18,647 bases of DNA, taken from NCBI GenBank assembly GCA_964457365.1, contig CAYWFP010000080.1, positions 1-18,647 on the forward strand, in the 5' to 3' direction. The first letter of the stretch is position 1. Every line of letters starts with the position of its first letter. A program made the position numbers and the translations under genes. The DNA is from CAYWFP01 sp964457365. GTDB lineage: Bacteria; Planctomycetota; SZUA-567. The notes below the pieces were generated by a model. It was not told where the DNA came from and searched no databases. It worked only from the letters and a program-made list of their open reading frames with translations. Shown here piece after piece: positions 6,269-12,597 of this stretch.

Positions 6269-7300
6269 ATGCGCGATTCGAAAATAGACGCCGCCGCACA
6301 GAGGTCGACGCGGCGGCGGTGGATCGCGTGCGTCGTCTTCTACCTCGGCTTCGCCCTGACAGCTAGCTATCTCGTGGCGCTGACGCAGCGGGACGCGATC
6401 GCACGGTGGCACCGCGCGCGGCTGCAGGCGGCGCTGGCGCGGGCGAACCCGGCGTGGCGGGAGGACGAATTCCACACCGACAATACCTCGCTGGTGCCGC
6501 CGTTCTATCCGTGCGAGGTGTATATCCACGGCGATATCGACGACCTGACGCCGCTGGCGTGGCTGGACCTGGAGGGCTTCTTCCTCTTCTCCGACGCCCC
6601 GCCCGATCTGGCGCCGGTGAAGAACATGCCGCTGAAGCGCGTGGCGATCCACTACGCCCGGCATCTGGACTTGGCGCCGCTTGAAGGGAAGAAGCTGACC
6701 TGGCTGTCGCTGCTCGACAGCGGTGTCTGGGACTTGACGCCGCTGCGCGACATGCCGCTGCGACGCTTGCGCCTGACCGGTACCCGCGCCGCGGACCTGG
6801 CGCCACTGGCGGGCATGCCGCTGGAAGCGTTGTCGCTGGAGAGGACGCCGGTGCACGATCTGACACCGCTGCGGGGCATGAAGTTGAAGGTGCTGCACCT
6901 CTCGCACACGCCCGTGGCCGACCTGGCGCCCCTGCAGGGGATGCCGCTGCACACGCTCTCGCTGGACCGGACGAGCGTGCAGGATCTGGCGCCGCTGCGG
7001 GGGATGCCGCTGACGCGACTGTTCCTGCAGGAAACGCCGGTCGCGGACCTGGCGGCGCTTAAGGGGATGCCGCTGCGCATGCTCGACATCGGCCAGACGC
7101 GGGTGGTCGATATCTCGCCGCTTCAGGGCATGCCGCTGATCTTGCTGAAGCTCGGCGGTACGCGAATCCACGACTTCGCCGCCCTGAAATCGATGCCGCT
7201 GCGCGTGTTGCAGCTCAACCTCCTGCTGGAGGAGGAGGAGCCGCACTGGCTGAAGACGCGGGAGAACCTCGGGTGCAAAGTGATACGACAGACGCCGTGA
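6269..7300 (+). CDS. Membrane-anchored protein with eleven 21-residue leucine-rich repeats
   Basis: 343 residues. A basic N terminus (RSTRRRW) precedes one membrane helix (~19-38, IACVVFYLGFALTASYLVAL), so the bulk is probably outside the cytoplasmic membrane. After a ~50-residue linker, eleven repeats start at Asp residues 92, 113, 134, 155, 176, 197, 218, 239, 260, 281 and 302, every 21 residues without a gap. The consensus is DLAPLxGMPLxxLxLxxTxVx. A Glu-rich cap (EEEEPHW) and a short tail with one Cys follow. Such repeats form a curved solenoid that normally binds protein; no enzyme motif is present. GAAAGG lies 8 nt before the ATG at 6269. It follows the sigma-54 activator by 56 nt and overlaps the next small gene by 28 nt, suggesting one operon. 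Function is unknown; scaffold, adhesion or signalling are all possible. Confidence 0.85.
   Translation: MRDSKIDAAAQRSTRRRWIACVVFYLGFALTASYLVALTQRDAIARWHRARLQAALARANPAWREDEFHTDNTSLVPPFYPCEVYIHGDIDDLTPLAWLDLEGFFLFSDAPPDLAPVKNMPLKRVAIHYARHLDLAPLEGKKLTWLSLLDSGVWDLTPLRDMPLRRLRLTGTRAADLAPLAGMPLEALSLERTPVHDLTPLRGMKLKVLHLSHTPVADLAPLQGMPLHTLSLDRTSVQDLAPLRGMPLTRLFLQETPVADLAALKGMPLRMLDIGQTRVVDISPLQGMPLILLKLGGTRIHDFAALKSMPLRVLQLNLLLEEEEPHWLKTRENLGCKVIRQTP
6542..7234 (+). repeat. Eleven tandem 63-bp units encoding the leucine-rich repeats
   Basis: The solenoid region of the preceding gene is eleven in-frame units of 63 bp (693 bp in all) with no insertion or deletion. Bases in the ATGCCGCTG (MPL) part are close to identical in most copies, while other positions vary. 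This looks like growth by tandem duplication followed by divergence. Confidence 0.75.
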
Positions 7301-7467
7301 ACGAGAGGCGGGCGTGCCCGCGGCGCTGGATCGTGGTCCGCTTGATCGTCATCGCGCTGATGAGTTATGCCTCCGTCTGGTTTCTGCTGCTGAGCCGGAA
7401 TCAAACGAGGATAGCGGCGCAGATTCTCGATTACGAAGCAGGGCTATCGCATCTAAATCCCGAGTAG
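7273..7467 (+). CDS. Small (64 aa) membrane protein, apparent truncated paralogue of the upstream repeat protein's N terminus
   Basis: GTG start at 7273, preceded by GGAGA with 7-nt spacing, overlapping the upstream gene by 28 nt. A second GTG at 7297 would give a 4-nt GTGA overlap. The protein has a basic stretch (RRACPRRW), one strong membrane helix (IVVRLIVIALMSYASVWFLL) and a short tail ending GLSHLNPE. The order RRW + hydrophobic helix + Arg/Gln-rich helix + A/GL..xNP matches residues ~16-61 of the leucine-rich-repeat protein just upstream (RRRW, helix, LARANP). It therefore looks like a duplicated N-terminal anchor that lost, or never gained, its repeats. No other family was recognised. 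Confidence 0.55.
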   Translation: MQSDTTDAVNERRACPRRWIVVRLIVIALMSYASVWFLLLSRNQTRIAAQILDYEAGLSHLNPE

Positions 7468-7486
7468 AACACACTTAGTGTCGATT

Positions 7487-7542
7487 TTTGACGGATAGTC
7501 AAATTGCGCCTCCTTGTTTTTGACAAACCGCATAATGTCAAA
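7487..7542. promoter_or_regulatory. Two inverted TTTGAC/GTCAAA pairs, candidate operator
   Basis: TTTGAC (7487-7492) with GTCAAA (7498-7503), 5-nt spacer, and TTTGACA (7519-7525) with TGTCAAA (7536-7542), 10-nt spacer. All four half-sites are exact and lie in an AT-rich gap just after the leucine-rich-repeat operon and ~190 bp before the TolB-like gene. They could be regulator-binding half-sites or weak hairpins ending the upstream transcript; there is no GC-rich stem. Confidence 0.4.
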
Positions 7543-7731
7543 CCCGGCATTCCGTTAACTGGGCAGCAAAGAAAGCGCTGAAATTAACCTGCGCGCCCGG
7601 CCGATAATCTTGTCGGCTGACCGCAGAATATTGTGTTTTTGGTTGTGATTGATTGCAGATGGCGGCGCTGGAGGGCCGATAACACGATAGTGATGAGTGC
7701 TTGAGAGGAACCCCTTTAGGGAGGAAGTTCT

Positions 7732-8976
7732 GTGCGCATTTCATATAACTTGTTGCCCTTCATGATGATTGCAAGCGCACTCCTGTGCGGGTGCAACGGC
7801 TTTCAGACGCTGGCCAACATGTTCAAGGGATCTGACCCGGCAAGTCGCGGGGCGGAAAAAGGCGAACTGGGTGAGCGGCAGCTTGAACGCGATCCGATGC
7901 CGATGGCCCGTAAAGGCGGCGTCGGTATCGAGTATGATCCGCGCAACTGGAAGGCCCAGTTCTACGATCCGAGCGCGATTGGCAACATCATCCATTCAAC
8001 AGGCGCCAAAGGCGTTACACAGCATACCTTTATCGAATCCGGCGCAGTGCTGCACATCGATCTCTCGCATGACGGCAGATATATGACCTACGCTTCCACG
8101 CAGTATTCGCGCACGCCGCAGATCTGCATGCAAGGGACCGACAGCAAGGCCGTGCAGGTGCTGACTCAGGATACGATGAGCGATATGATGCCCAAGCTCA
8201 GCCCGCCCAACATCGCCGCACGGCAGGGCGAGCAAACCGGGCAGTATATCGCCTGGTGTTCCGACCGTTACGGCAACTGGGATATCCTGATCCAGCGCGC
8301 CGACGGCTCACCCGACGCGCAACCGCGGCAACTCACGCGCTCGACCGACGACGATATCCATCCGACCTGGAGCCCGGACGGGAAGTATATCGCGTTCTGC
8401 CGCTTCAACTCCATGGACGGCATGTGGCAGATCTGGGTGTTGAACCTGGAGAACCGCGTCCTGAGCCATGTCACCGAGGGGCTGTTTCCGAAGTTCCGTC
8501 CCGTCGGCGACCAGCCGGGCGAGTATACGCTCGTCTACCAGCGACACCGCAAGCGTGACGTGCCCTGGTACAGCATATGGACCACGCGCATCAGCCCCTC
8601 GGCCGACGGGCGGGTGGAGACGGTCGAGGCGCCGATCGAGATCGTGGCCAACCACAACTGGGCGGCGATCACCCCAACATGGAGCCCCAACGGCAATTAC
8701 ATCGCCTTCGCCACGGTGCGCAAGAGCACGTTGGCGCAGTGGCAGGCGCGGATCTACAAGCCCGACGACGTCTGGGTCGTTCGTGTCGACGGCACCGACC
8801 TGACCCAGATCACCGACCACCCCGCGCCGGACTGGAACCCGTCCTGGGCGCTGGATCCGAACAAGCCCGACGACCCGACCGGAAGGATCTACTTCACCAG
8901 CGAACGCTCGGGCCACGCCAACATCTGGAGCGTCAAGCCGGTGGTAGCGGGATTGGTCGTGCAGCGGACCGAATGA
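7732..8976 (+). CDS. TolB-like beta-propeller lipoprotein
   Basis: 414 residues from GTG at 7732, with GGAGG 7 nt upstream. The N terminus has a hydrophobic stretch ending SALLCGC. Cys21 after L-C-G is the likely lipidated residue, so the protein is probably on an outer or inner membrane face in the periplasm. The rest is made of WD40/PD40-type blades as in TolB: SHDGRYMTYAS (~105), IAWCSDRYGNWDI (~175), HPTWSPDGKYIAFCRFNSMD (~205), TPTWSPNGNYIAFATVR (~315) and IYFTSERSGHANIWSV (~390). The family TolB acts with Pal in envelope integrity. No Tol-Pal genes are adjacent, and the N-terminal ~90 residues differ from classical TolB, so I call it TolB-like only. An unrelated lipoprotein gene follows after 44 nt, probably in the same operon. 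The CCCCTTTAGGG just before the start could partly mask the ribosome site. Confidence 0.85.
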   Translation: MRISYNLLPFMMIASALLCGCNGFQTLANMFKGSDPASRGAEKGELGERQLERDPMPMARKGGVGIEYDPRNWKAQFYDPSAIGNIIHSTGAKGVTQHTFIESGAVLHIDLSHDGRYMTYASTQYSRTPQICMQGTDSKAVQVLTQDTMSDMMPKLSPPNIAARQGEQTGQYIAWCSDRYGNWDILIQRADGSPDAQPRQLTRSTDDDIHPTWSPDGKYIAFCRFNSMDGMWQIWVLNLENRVLSHVTEGLFPKFRPVGDQPGEYTLVYQRHRKRDVPWYSIWTTRISPSADGRVETVEAPIEIVANHNWAAITPTWSPNGNYIAFATVRKSTLAQWQARIYKPDDVWVVRVDGTDLTQITDHPAPDWNPSWALDPNKPDDPTGRIYFTSERSGHANIWSVKPVVAGLVVQRTE

Positions 8977-9020
8977 AACCGCACGGACGCGCCTCTGACC
9001 CCAGGCAAGGAAAGACTGTC

Positions 9021-10151
9021 GTGAATACGAATCGAAGAATCGTCCGCAACGCGCTGGCTCCTGTTCTGCTGGGGCTTTTGCTCTGCGGCAGCGGTTGCTT
9101 CATGAGCATGGCCCGCAAGGGCGTGCGCGCCGCCGCCGGCGGCGACAGCAAGGCGTACAAGGAGGTGACGGGCGATCCGGTCGCGCTGGCGACGGTGAAG
9201 ACAATACTTGTCCTGCCGTTCGACTCGGTGGCCAGCGAGCCGGGCTTCGACGCCATGGACTTCTCCACGCGCTTGGCCAACAAGCTCAACTCGCGCGGCA
9301 AGGTGCGCATTCTCTATCCCAAGCAGGGGATGATGCTGGCGACGAAGCAGAACCGGCAGATCGCCCGGCAAAACAACGAACTTCAGCAGTATATGCTCAT
9401 GGGCGAAGATCTGAACAAGCTGACCATGGAGGACCGGAACCTGCAGGAGCCGTTGGACCCGGTGCGCAATGTCGCCGACGCGGTCAAAATCGGCCGCCTG
9501 CTCAAGGCCGATGCGGTGGTCGTGGGGCTCTGCACCGACTTCGACCCGTACAGCCGCCCGCGCCTCTCGCTGACGCTGAAGGTGGTGGCGACGGGGCAGT
9601 CCGACGCCGCGGCGATGGCGCTGGCGCAGATGACCCAGTGGGGCGTGCCGCGTTCGGTCAGTACCGCCCGGGGCGAGCTCTGGTTCTATCAGCAGAATTT
9701 CGACGCCCGCGACGGCAACATCGGCCGCAACGTTGCCGTATACGGCACCCTCAAGCACACCGAGGAGCAGCCGTTCGACATCGATATCTACACCCGCTCG
9801 ATGAACATGTACTACGACTACGTCGGCGCGGTGTTGACCAATAGCCTCCTCGACGCGCGCAACGACGCGATCTGGGAAGCTGAACAGCGCGCCCTGGCCG
9901 AGGCCGACCGCAAACGACTGGCGCAGGAAGGCGTGCGTAACCGGCTCCGCGCGCTGGTGGATCCGTTTATTCGACTCCCCGACGGCGACGCCGTGCTCAA
10001 CGCCAATATGAACGCACGCGAACGGCCTGACTGGCGCCCCGATATCTACAACATCGAACATCCCCGGAAGAAGGCATGGCTGGATCGGCAGCTCGATCCC
10101 GAACGCGTCGCCGAGTACGAACGCGAGCAGCATAACAAGCGCCAGCGGTGA
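9021..10151 (+). CDS. Lipoprotein of unknown function, possible CsgG/LpoB-like fold
   Basis: 376 residues from GTG at 9021, preceded by AAGGAAAG with 6-nt spacing. An ATG at 8973 overlapping the previous stop (ATGA) is possible, but the 9021 start puts the signal peptide (NRRIVRNALAPVLLGLLLCG) at the very N terminus. Cys26 (GSGC) is a likely though imperfect lipidation site. Residues ~50-90 (TVKTILVLPFDSVASEPGFD, then TRLANKLNS and VRILYP) follow the 'VLPF ... LA..L ... V' beta-alpha-beta start of CsgG/LpoB-type lipoproteins. A second strand, KADAVVVGLCTDFDPYSRPR (~170), is where that fold reports the protein's own product. The C-terminal ~90 residues are highly charged and probably helical. 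Neighbours (TolB-like lipoprotein upstream) suggest a periplasmic role. The assignment to that fold is inference; no specific function is claimed. Confidence 0.7.
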   Translation: MNTNRRIVRNALAPVLLGLLLCGSGCFMSMARKGVRAAAGGDSKAYKEVTGDPVALATVKTILVLPFDSVASEPGFDAMDFSTRLANKLNSRGKVRILYPKQGMMLATKQNRQIARQNNELQQYMLMGEDLNKLTMEDRNLQEPLDPVRNVADAVKIGRLLKADAVVVGLCTDFDPYSRPRLSLTLKVVATGQSDAAAMALAQMTQWGVPRSVSTARGELWFYQQNFDARDGNIGRNVAVYGTLKHTEEQPFDIDIYTRSMNMYYDYVGAVLTNSLLDARNDAIWEAEQRALAEADRKRLAQEGVRNRLRALVDPFIRLPDGDAVLNANMNARERPDWRPDIYNIEHPRKKAWLDRQLDPERVAEYEREQHNKRQR

Positions 10152-10209
10152 CCGGCTGCGAGTTGCGAGGACCGCTAGGGGGCTGTCCGAAAACTTACTG
10201 CAGGCAGCT

Positions 10210-10530
10210 TTAGGCTTCGGCTTCCAGCGCAGAGACGAGATCGTCTTCGTTCTGCACGCCCATGAAACGCTTGGCCTCCACGCCGTTCTTGAAGACGATG
10301 AGCGTGGGAATGCTCTGGATGCCGAATTTGCCGGCCAGAGCGTTGTTGTCGTCGACGTTGACCTTGACGATCTTGGCCTTGTCGGCGACCTTGGTGGCGA
10401 CGGTCTCGAGAATCGGCCCCATCATCTGGCACGGACCGCACCAGGGCGCCCAGAAATCGACCAGCGTGACGCCGCTCTTGATTCCTTCGTCGAAATCCTT
10501 CTCGTTGAGTTCCGCGATCTGCTCGCTCAT
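10210..10530 (-). CDS. trxA: Thioredoxin
   Basis: 106 residues, the normal thioredoxin length. Cytoplasmic disulfide reductase that donates electrons to ribonucleotide reductase and other enzymes and is itself reduced by thioredoxin reductase. The active site WCGPC is at 30-34, preceded by VDFWAP as in classical TrxA. The cis-proline is in SIPTLIVFKNG (Pro75), and the usual VDDN and ALEAEA end regions are present. No signal peptide. AAGGAG lies 9 nt before the ATG at 10530. It converges with the upstream lipoprotein gene (58-bp gap) and diverges from a zinc-ribbon gene. Confidence 0.97.
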   Translation of the reverse strand: MSEQIAELNEKDFDEGIKSGVTLVDFWAPWCGPCQMMGPILETVATKVADKAKIVKVNVDDNNALAGKFGIQSIPTLIVFKNGVEAKRFMGVQNEDDLVSALEAEA

Positions 10531-10576
10531 GGCCGTGCTCTCCTTGGCTGGATCCTCGTTTCATCTCATTGCTTTC

Positions 10577-10604
10577 ATCTTAGCGTTCACCGCCCGCCGT
10601 GCAA
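10577..10604 (-). promoter_or_regulatory. trxA: Probable promoter of trxA
   Basis: Minus strand: TTGCAC (complement of 10599-10604), 16-bp spacer, TAAGAT (complement of 10577-10582). The -10 matches 4 of 6 consensus bases and the -35 3 of 6. Predicted leader ~40 nt. Confidence 0.45.
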
Positions 10605-10690
10605 ATCTTTTCTCCGCCTGCGCCGGCAATCGTCGCGGCCGCCTAAAGCCCGCGAGGCGTACGGCCGATAACATTAACGGAGGAATAGCG

Positions 10691-10885
10691 ATGATTGTGG
10701 CCTGTTGCTCCTGCGGAAAAGTGCACCACAACGGACTCTGGATCGACAAGCCGATTCCTCCCCATGTGCTCATTTCACACGGTTACTGCCCGCACTGCGC
10801 CGCCGCCGCCCGCGTCGAGATGCTCTTCATGCGCCTGCGCGACAGCTATCTCACCTCCCGCGCCGCCGCCGCCGCGGTGGCCTGA
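10691..10885 (+). CDS. Small zinc-ribbon protein (64 aa)
   Basis: ATG at 10691 follows GGAGG with 7-nt spacing; TGA at 10883-10885. Two Cys pairs, CCSC (5-8) and CPHC (33-36), separated by a Trp-containing segment and the phrase ISHGYCPHC. This spacing and wording match the short metal-binding module C..C ... W ... SHGICPxC that is often appended to sensor or response-regulator proteins; here it stands alone. The C terminus is a helix ending in an Ala-rich tail (AAAAAVA). There is no membrane segment. It is divergent from trxA (160-bp gap), so the Cys residues might be subject to redox change, but that is speculation. No gene name can be given. Confidence 0.75.
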   Translation: MIVACCSCGKVHHNGLWIDKPIPPHVLISHGYCPHCAAAARVEMLFMRLRDSYLTSRAAAAAVA

Positions 10886-10916
10886 TCCGCGCGAAAGTCC
10901 CGTCCCCAAAGCGCTG

Positions 10917-10945
10917 TTGACACGTCGCCGAGCTTCTGCTAGGCT
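10917..10945 (+). promoter_or_regulatory. Sigma-70-type promoter of the NfeD-FloA operon
   Basis: TTGACA (10917-10922), 17-bp spacer, TAGGCT (10940-10945), about 40 nt before the ATG at 10985. The hexamers and spacer length are the same as at 4742-4770 on the other strand. Confidence 0.7.
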
Positions 10946-10984
10946 CACTCCACGTTGCGGCATTTAGCTGTCGAGGAAACGCTC

Positions 10985-12571
10985 ATGAGACTCTGGCTGG
11001 CGGTGATGGCCGCGTGTTGGCTATGCCTGGCTCCGGTCCGCGCCGGTGAAGACGAGAAGGCTGCGAGCAAAGTCGTATTGCCGTCCGAGGATTTCACCGG
11101 CGAAGTCGTCATTCTCGAGGTCAAGCAGGTCATCGCCTCGAAGACAAAAGAGACCTTCAAACACGCGTTCGCACGCTTTGCCGAAGAGCCGCCGAAGTTG
11201 GTCGTCATCGAGATCGATACCTACGGCGGCTACGTCGACGCCTGCGACAAGATCAGCCACCTTCTTTTGTCGAGCGAAGCGCCCACGCGCGCGCTGGTGC
11301 TGCGCAAGGGCATCAGCGGCGGGGCCATGATCGCCACCGCCTGCGCCGAGATATTCATGGTCCGCGGCAGCCGCATCGGCGACGTCCAGCCGATGCCGGC
11401 GATGCCGGGGCAGGAGCTCGACGCGCGCACCGTCGAGAAGATCGAAGCCGACGTCCGCGCGATCATGCGCAGCAACGCCAACGCCCACGGCCACCCGGCG
11501 CAATTGCTGGCGGCCATGGTCAGCCGGGACATGGAGGTTATCGAGGTCGTCTTCAAGGACGGCAGCCGGGAGTTCCTGAATCGCCAGAACTTCGACCTGC
11601 TGGAGAAAAGTATCGAAGAGGGGCGCGACAAGCGGGGCATCGAAACGACCCGCGGCGTGGTCGACAAGGGTAAGCTCCTGCACCTCGACGCGCTCGAGGC
11701 GCTGGACCTGGGGCTGGCGGAGAAGGTGGTCCCCAGTCGCGAGGCTTTTTACCGCGAACAGGATATCGATTTATCGGAGGCGATCGTCCTCACGCCGCCC
11801 GAGGAGACGATCGAGTTCCCGCAGATCTTCGGCGACTTCGATATGGAGCTCTGGAAGAGCATGCTGCTGGTGATCTTCCTGATCATGGGCTTCGCCGGCG
11901 CCTTCACCGAGGCGCACATGCCCGGCTTCGGCATCCCCGGCGCCGTCGGCATCATCGGCTTCGCCTGCTTCTTCGCCATCCTCGCCTTCGACGAGCGCCT
12001 GGAAGCCTATCAACTTGTTCTCTTCATCGTCGGCGTCATCCTGCTGGTGATCGAGATTGTGGTTATTCCCGGATTCGGCGTCGCGGGTATTCTCGGCATC
12101 GTCTGCCTTCTTTCGGGCCTCATCCTGGCCATGCTGCCGGCCATGAACACGCTCTACTGGCGCGAGAATTACTGGCAGGAGCTGGGGACCGTCGGCAGCA
12201 TCCTGCTCATCGCCATCCTGCTGACGGTCGTCTGCATCGCCATGCTGATGCGTCTGGCGCCGCGGCTGCCGTTCCTCCACGAACTGACCGACAGCGGCGT
12301 CCTCCCCTCGGGGCGGCAATCGCTCGAGCGCGGCCGCATTACCCCGGCGATGGACGACGACTACAACCCCAGCCCGCTGGATCGCTACCGTGGGGCGCGC
12401 GGCGTGTCCGTAACCTGTCTGCGCCCGGCGGGCAAGGTGAAGCTCGACTCGGGGGAGGCCATCGACGTCGTAAGCACGGGCGACCTGATCGAGAAGGACA
12501 CCCGCGTCAAGGTGGAGCGCACCGACATGAACCGGATCATCGTGGTTCCGGATAACGAGACGAACGCGTAA
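10985..12571 (+). CDS. nfeD: NfeD-type membrane-bound serine protease (ClpP-class domain plus NfeD membrane/OB domain)
   Basis: 528 residues. The signal peptide (MRLWLAVMAACWLCLAPVRA) is probably cleaved after Ala20. A ClpP/crotonase-like domain (~40-250) includes VVIEIDTYGGYVDACDKI and GISGGAMIATACAEIFM, where Ser111 stands at the nucleophile position, then the IGDVQPM strand. The segment expected to bring the catalytic Lys (HPAQLLAAMVSRDMEV) has no clear Lys, so activity should not be assumed. Four to five membrane helices follow (~290-420, with the glycine/proline motifs PGFGIPGAVGIIG and IPGFGVAGILG typical of NfeD). A C-terminal OB-fold domain (~465-523, GARGVSVTCLRPAGKVKLDS) closes the protein. 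The long form of NfeD works with flotillin/stomatin-type proteins, and the next gene (26-nt gap) is floA. GAGGAAA precedes the ATG at 10985; upstream TTG is not a credible start. Transcribed from the promoter at 10917. Confidence 0.9.
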   Translation: MRLWLAVMAACWLCLAPVRAGEDEKAASKVVLPSEDFTGEVVILEVKQVIASKTKETFKHAFARFAEEPPKLVVIEIDTYGGYVDACDKISHLLLSSEAPTRALVLRKGISGGAMIATACAEIFMVRGSRIGDVQPMPAMPGQELDARTVEKIEADVRAIMRSNANAHGHPAQLLAAMVSRDMEVIEVVFKDGSREFLNRQNFDLLEKSIEEGRDKRGIETTRGVVDKGKLLHLDALEALDLGLAEKVVPSREAFYREQDIDLSEAIVLTPPEETIEFPQIFGDFDMELWKSMLLVIFLIMGFAGAFTEAHMPGFGIPGAVGIIGFACFFAILAFDERLEAYQLVLFIVGVILLVIEIVVIPGFGVAGILGIVCLLSGLILAMLPAMNTLYWRENYWQELGTVGSILLIAILLTVVCIAMLMRLAPRLPFLHELTDSGVLPSGRQSLERGRITPAMDDDYNPSPLDRYRGARGVSVTCLRPAGKVKLDSGEAIDVVSTGDLIEKDTRVKVERTDMNRIIVVPDNETNA

Positions 12572-12597
12572 CTGCTGGCACGGCTGAGGAGAACGAT

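Noticed and set aside
6542..7234. Regular 63-bp repeats considered as a CRISPR or satellite array
   Set aside because: The units are in frame, encode leucine-rich repeats and diverge at variable codon positions; there are no unique spacers.
5184..7246. Long minus-strand frames opposite the sigma-54 activator and the repeat protein
   Set aside because: They are antisense shadows. The plus-strand products have complete, recognisable domains and ribosome sites, and the minus-strand translations are low-complexity.
7519..7547. TTGACA at 7520-7525 considered as a -35 box
   Set aside because: At the proper distance downstream the sequence is CCCGGC, not a -10; the hexamer is better explained as part of the inverted repeats.
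10152..10209. Bidirectional terminator between the lipoprotein gene and trxA
   Set aside because: Only a 4-bp palindromic stem (CTGC/GCAG) and no clear T-tract on either strand.
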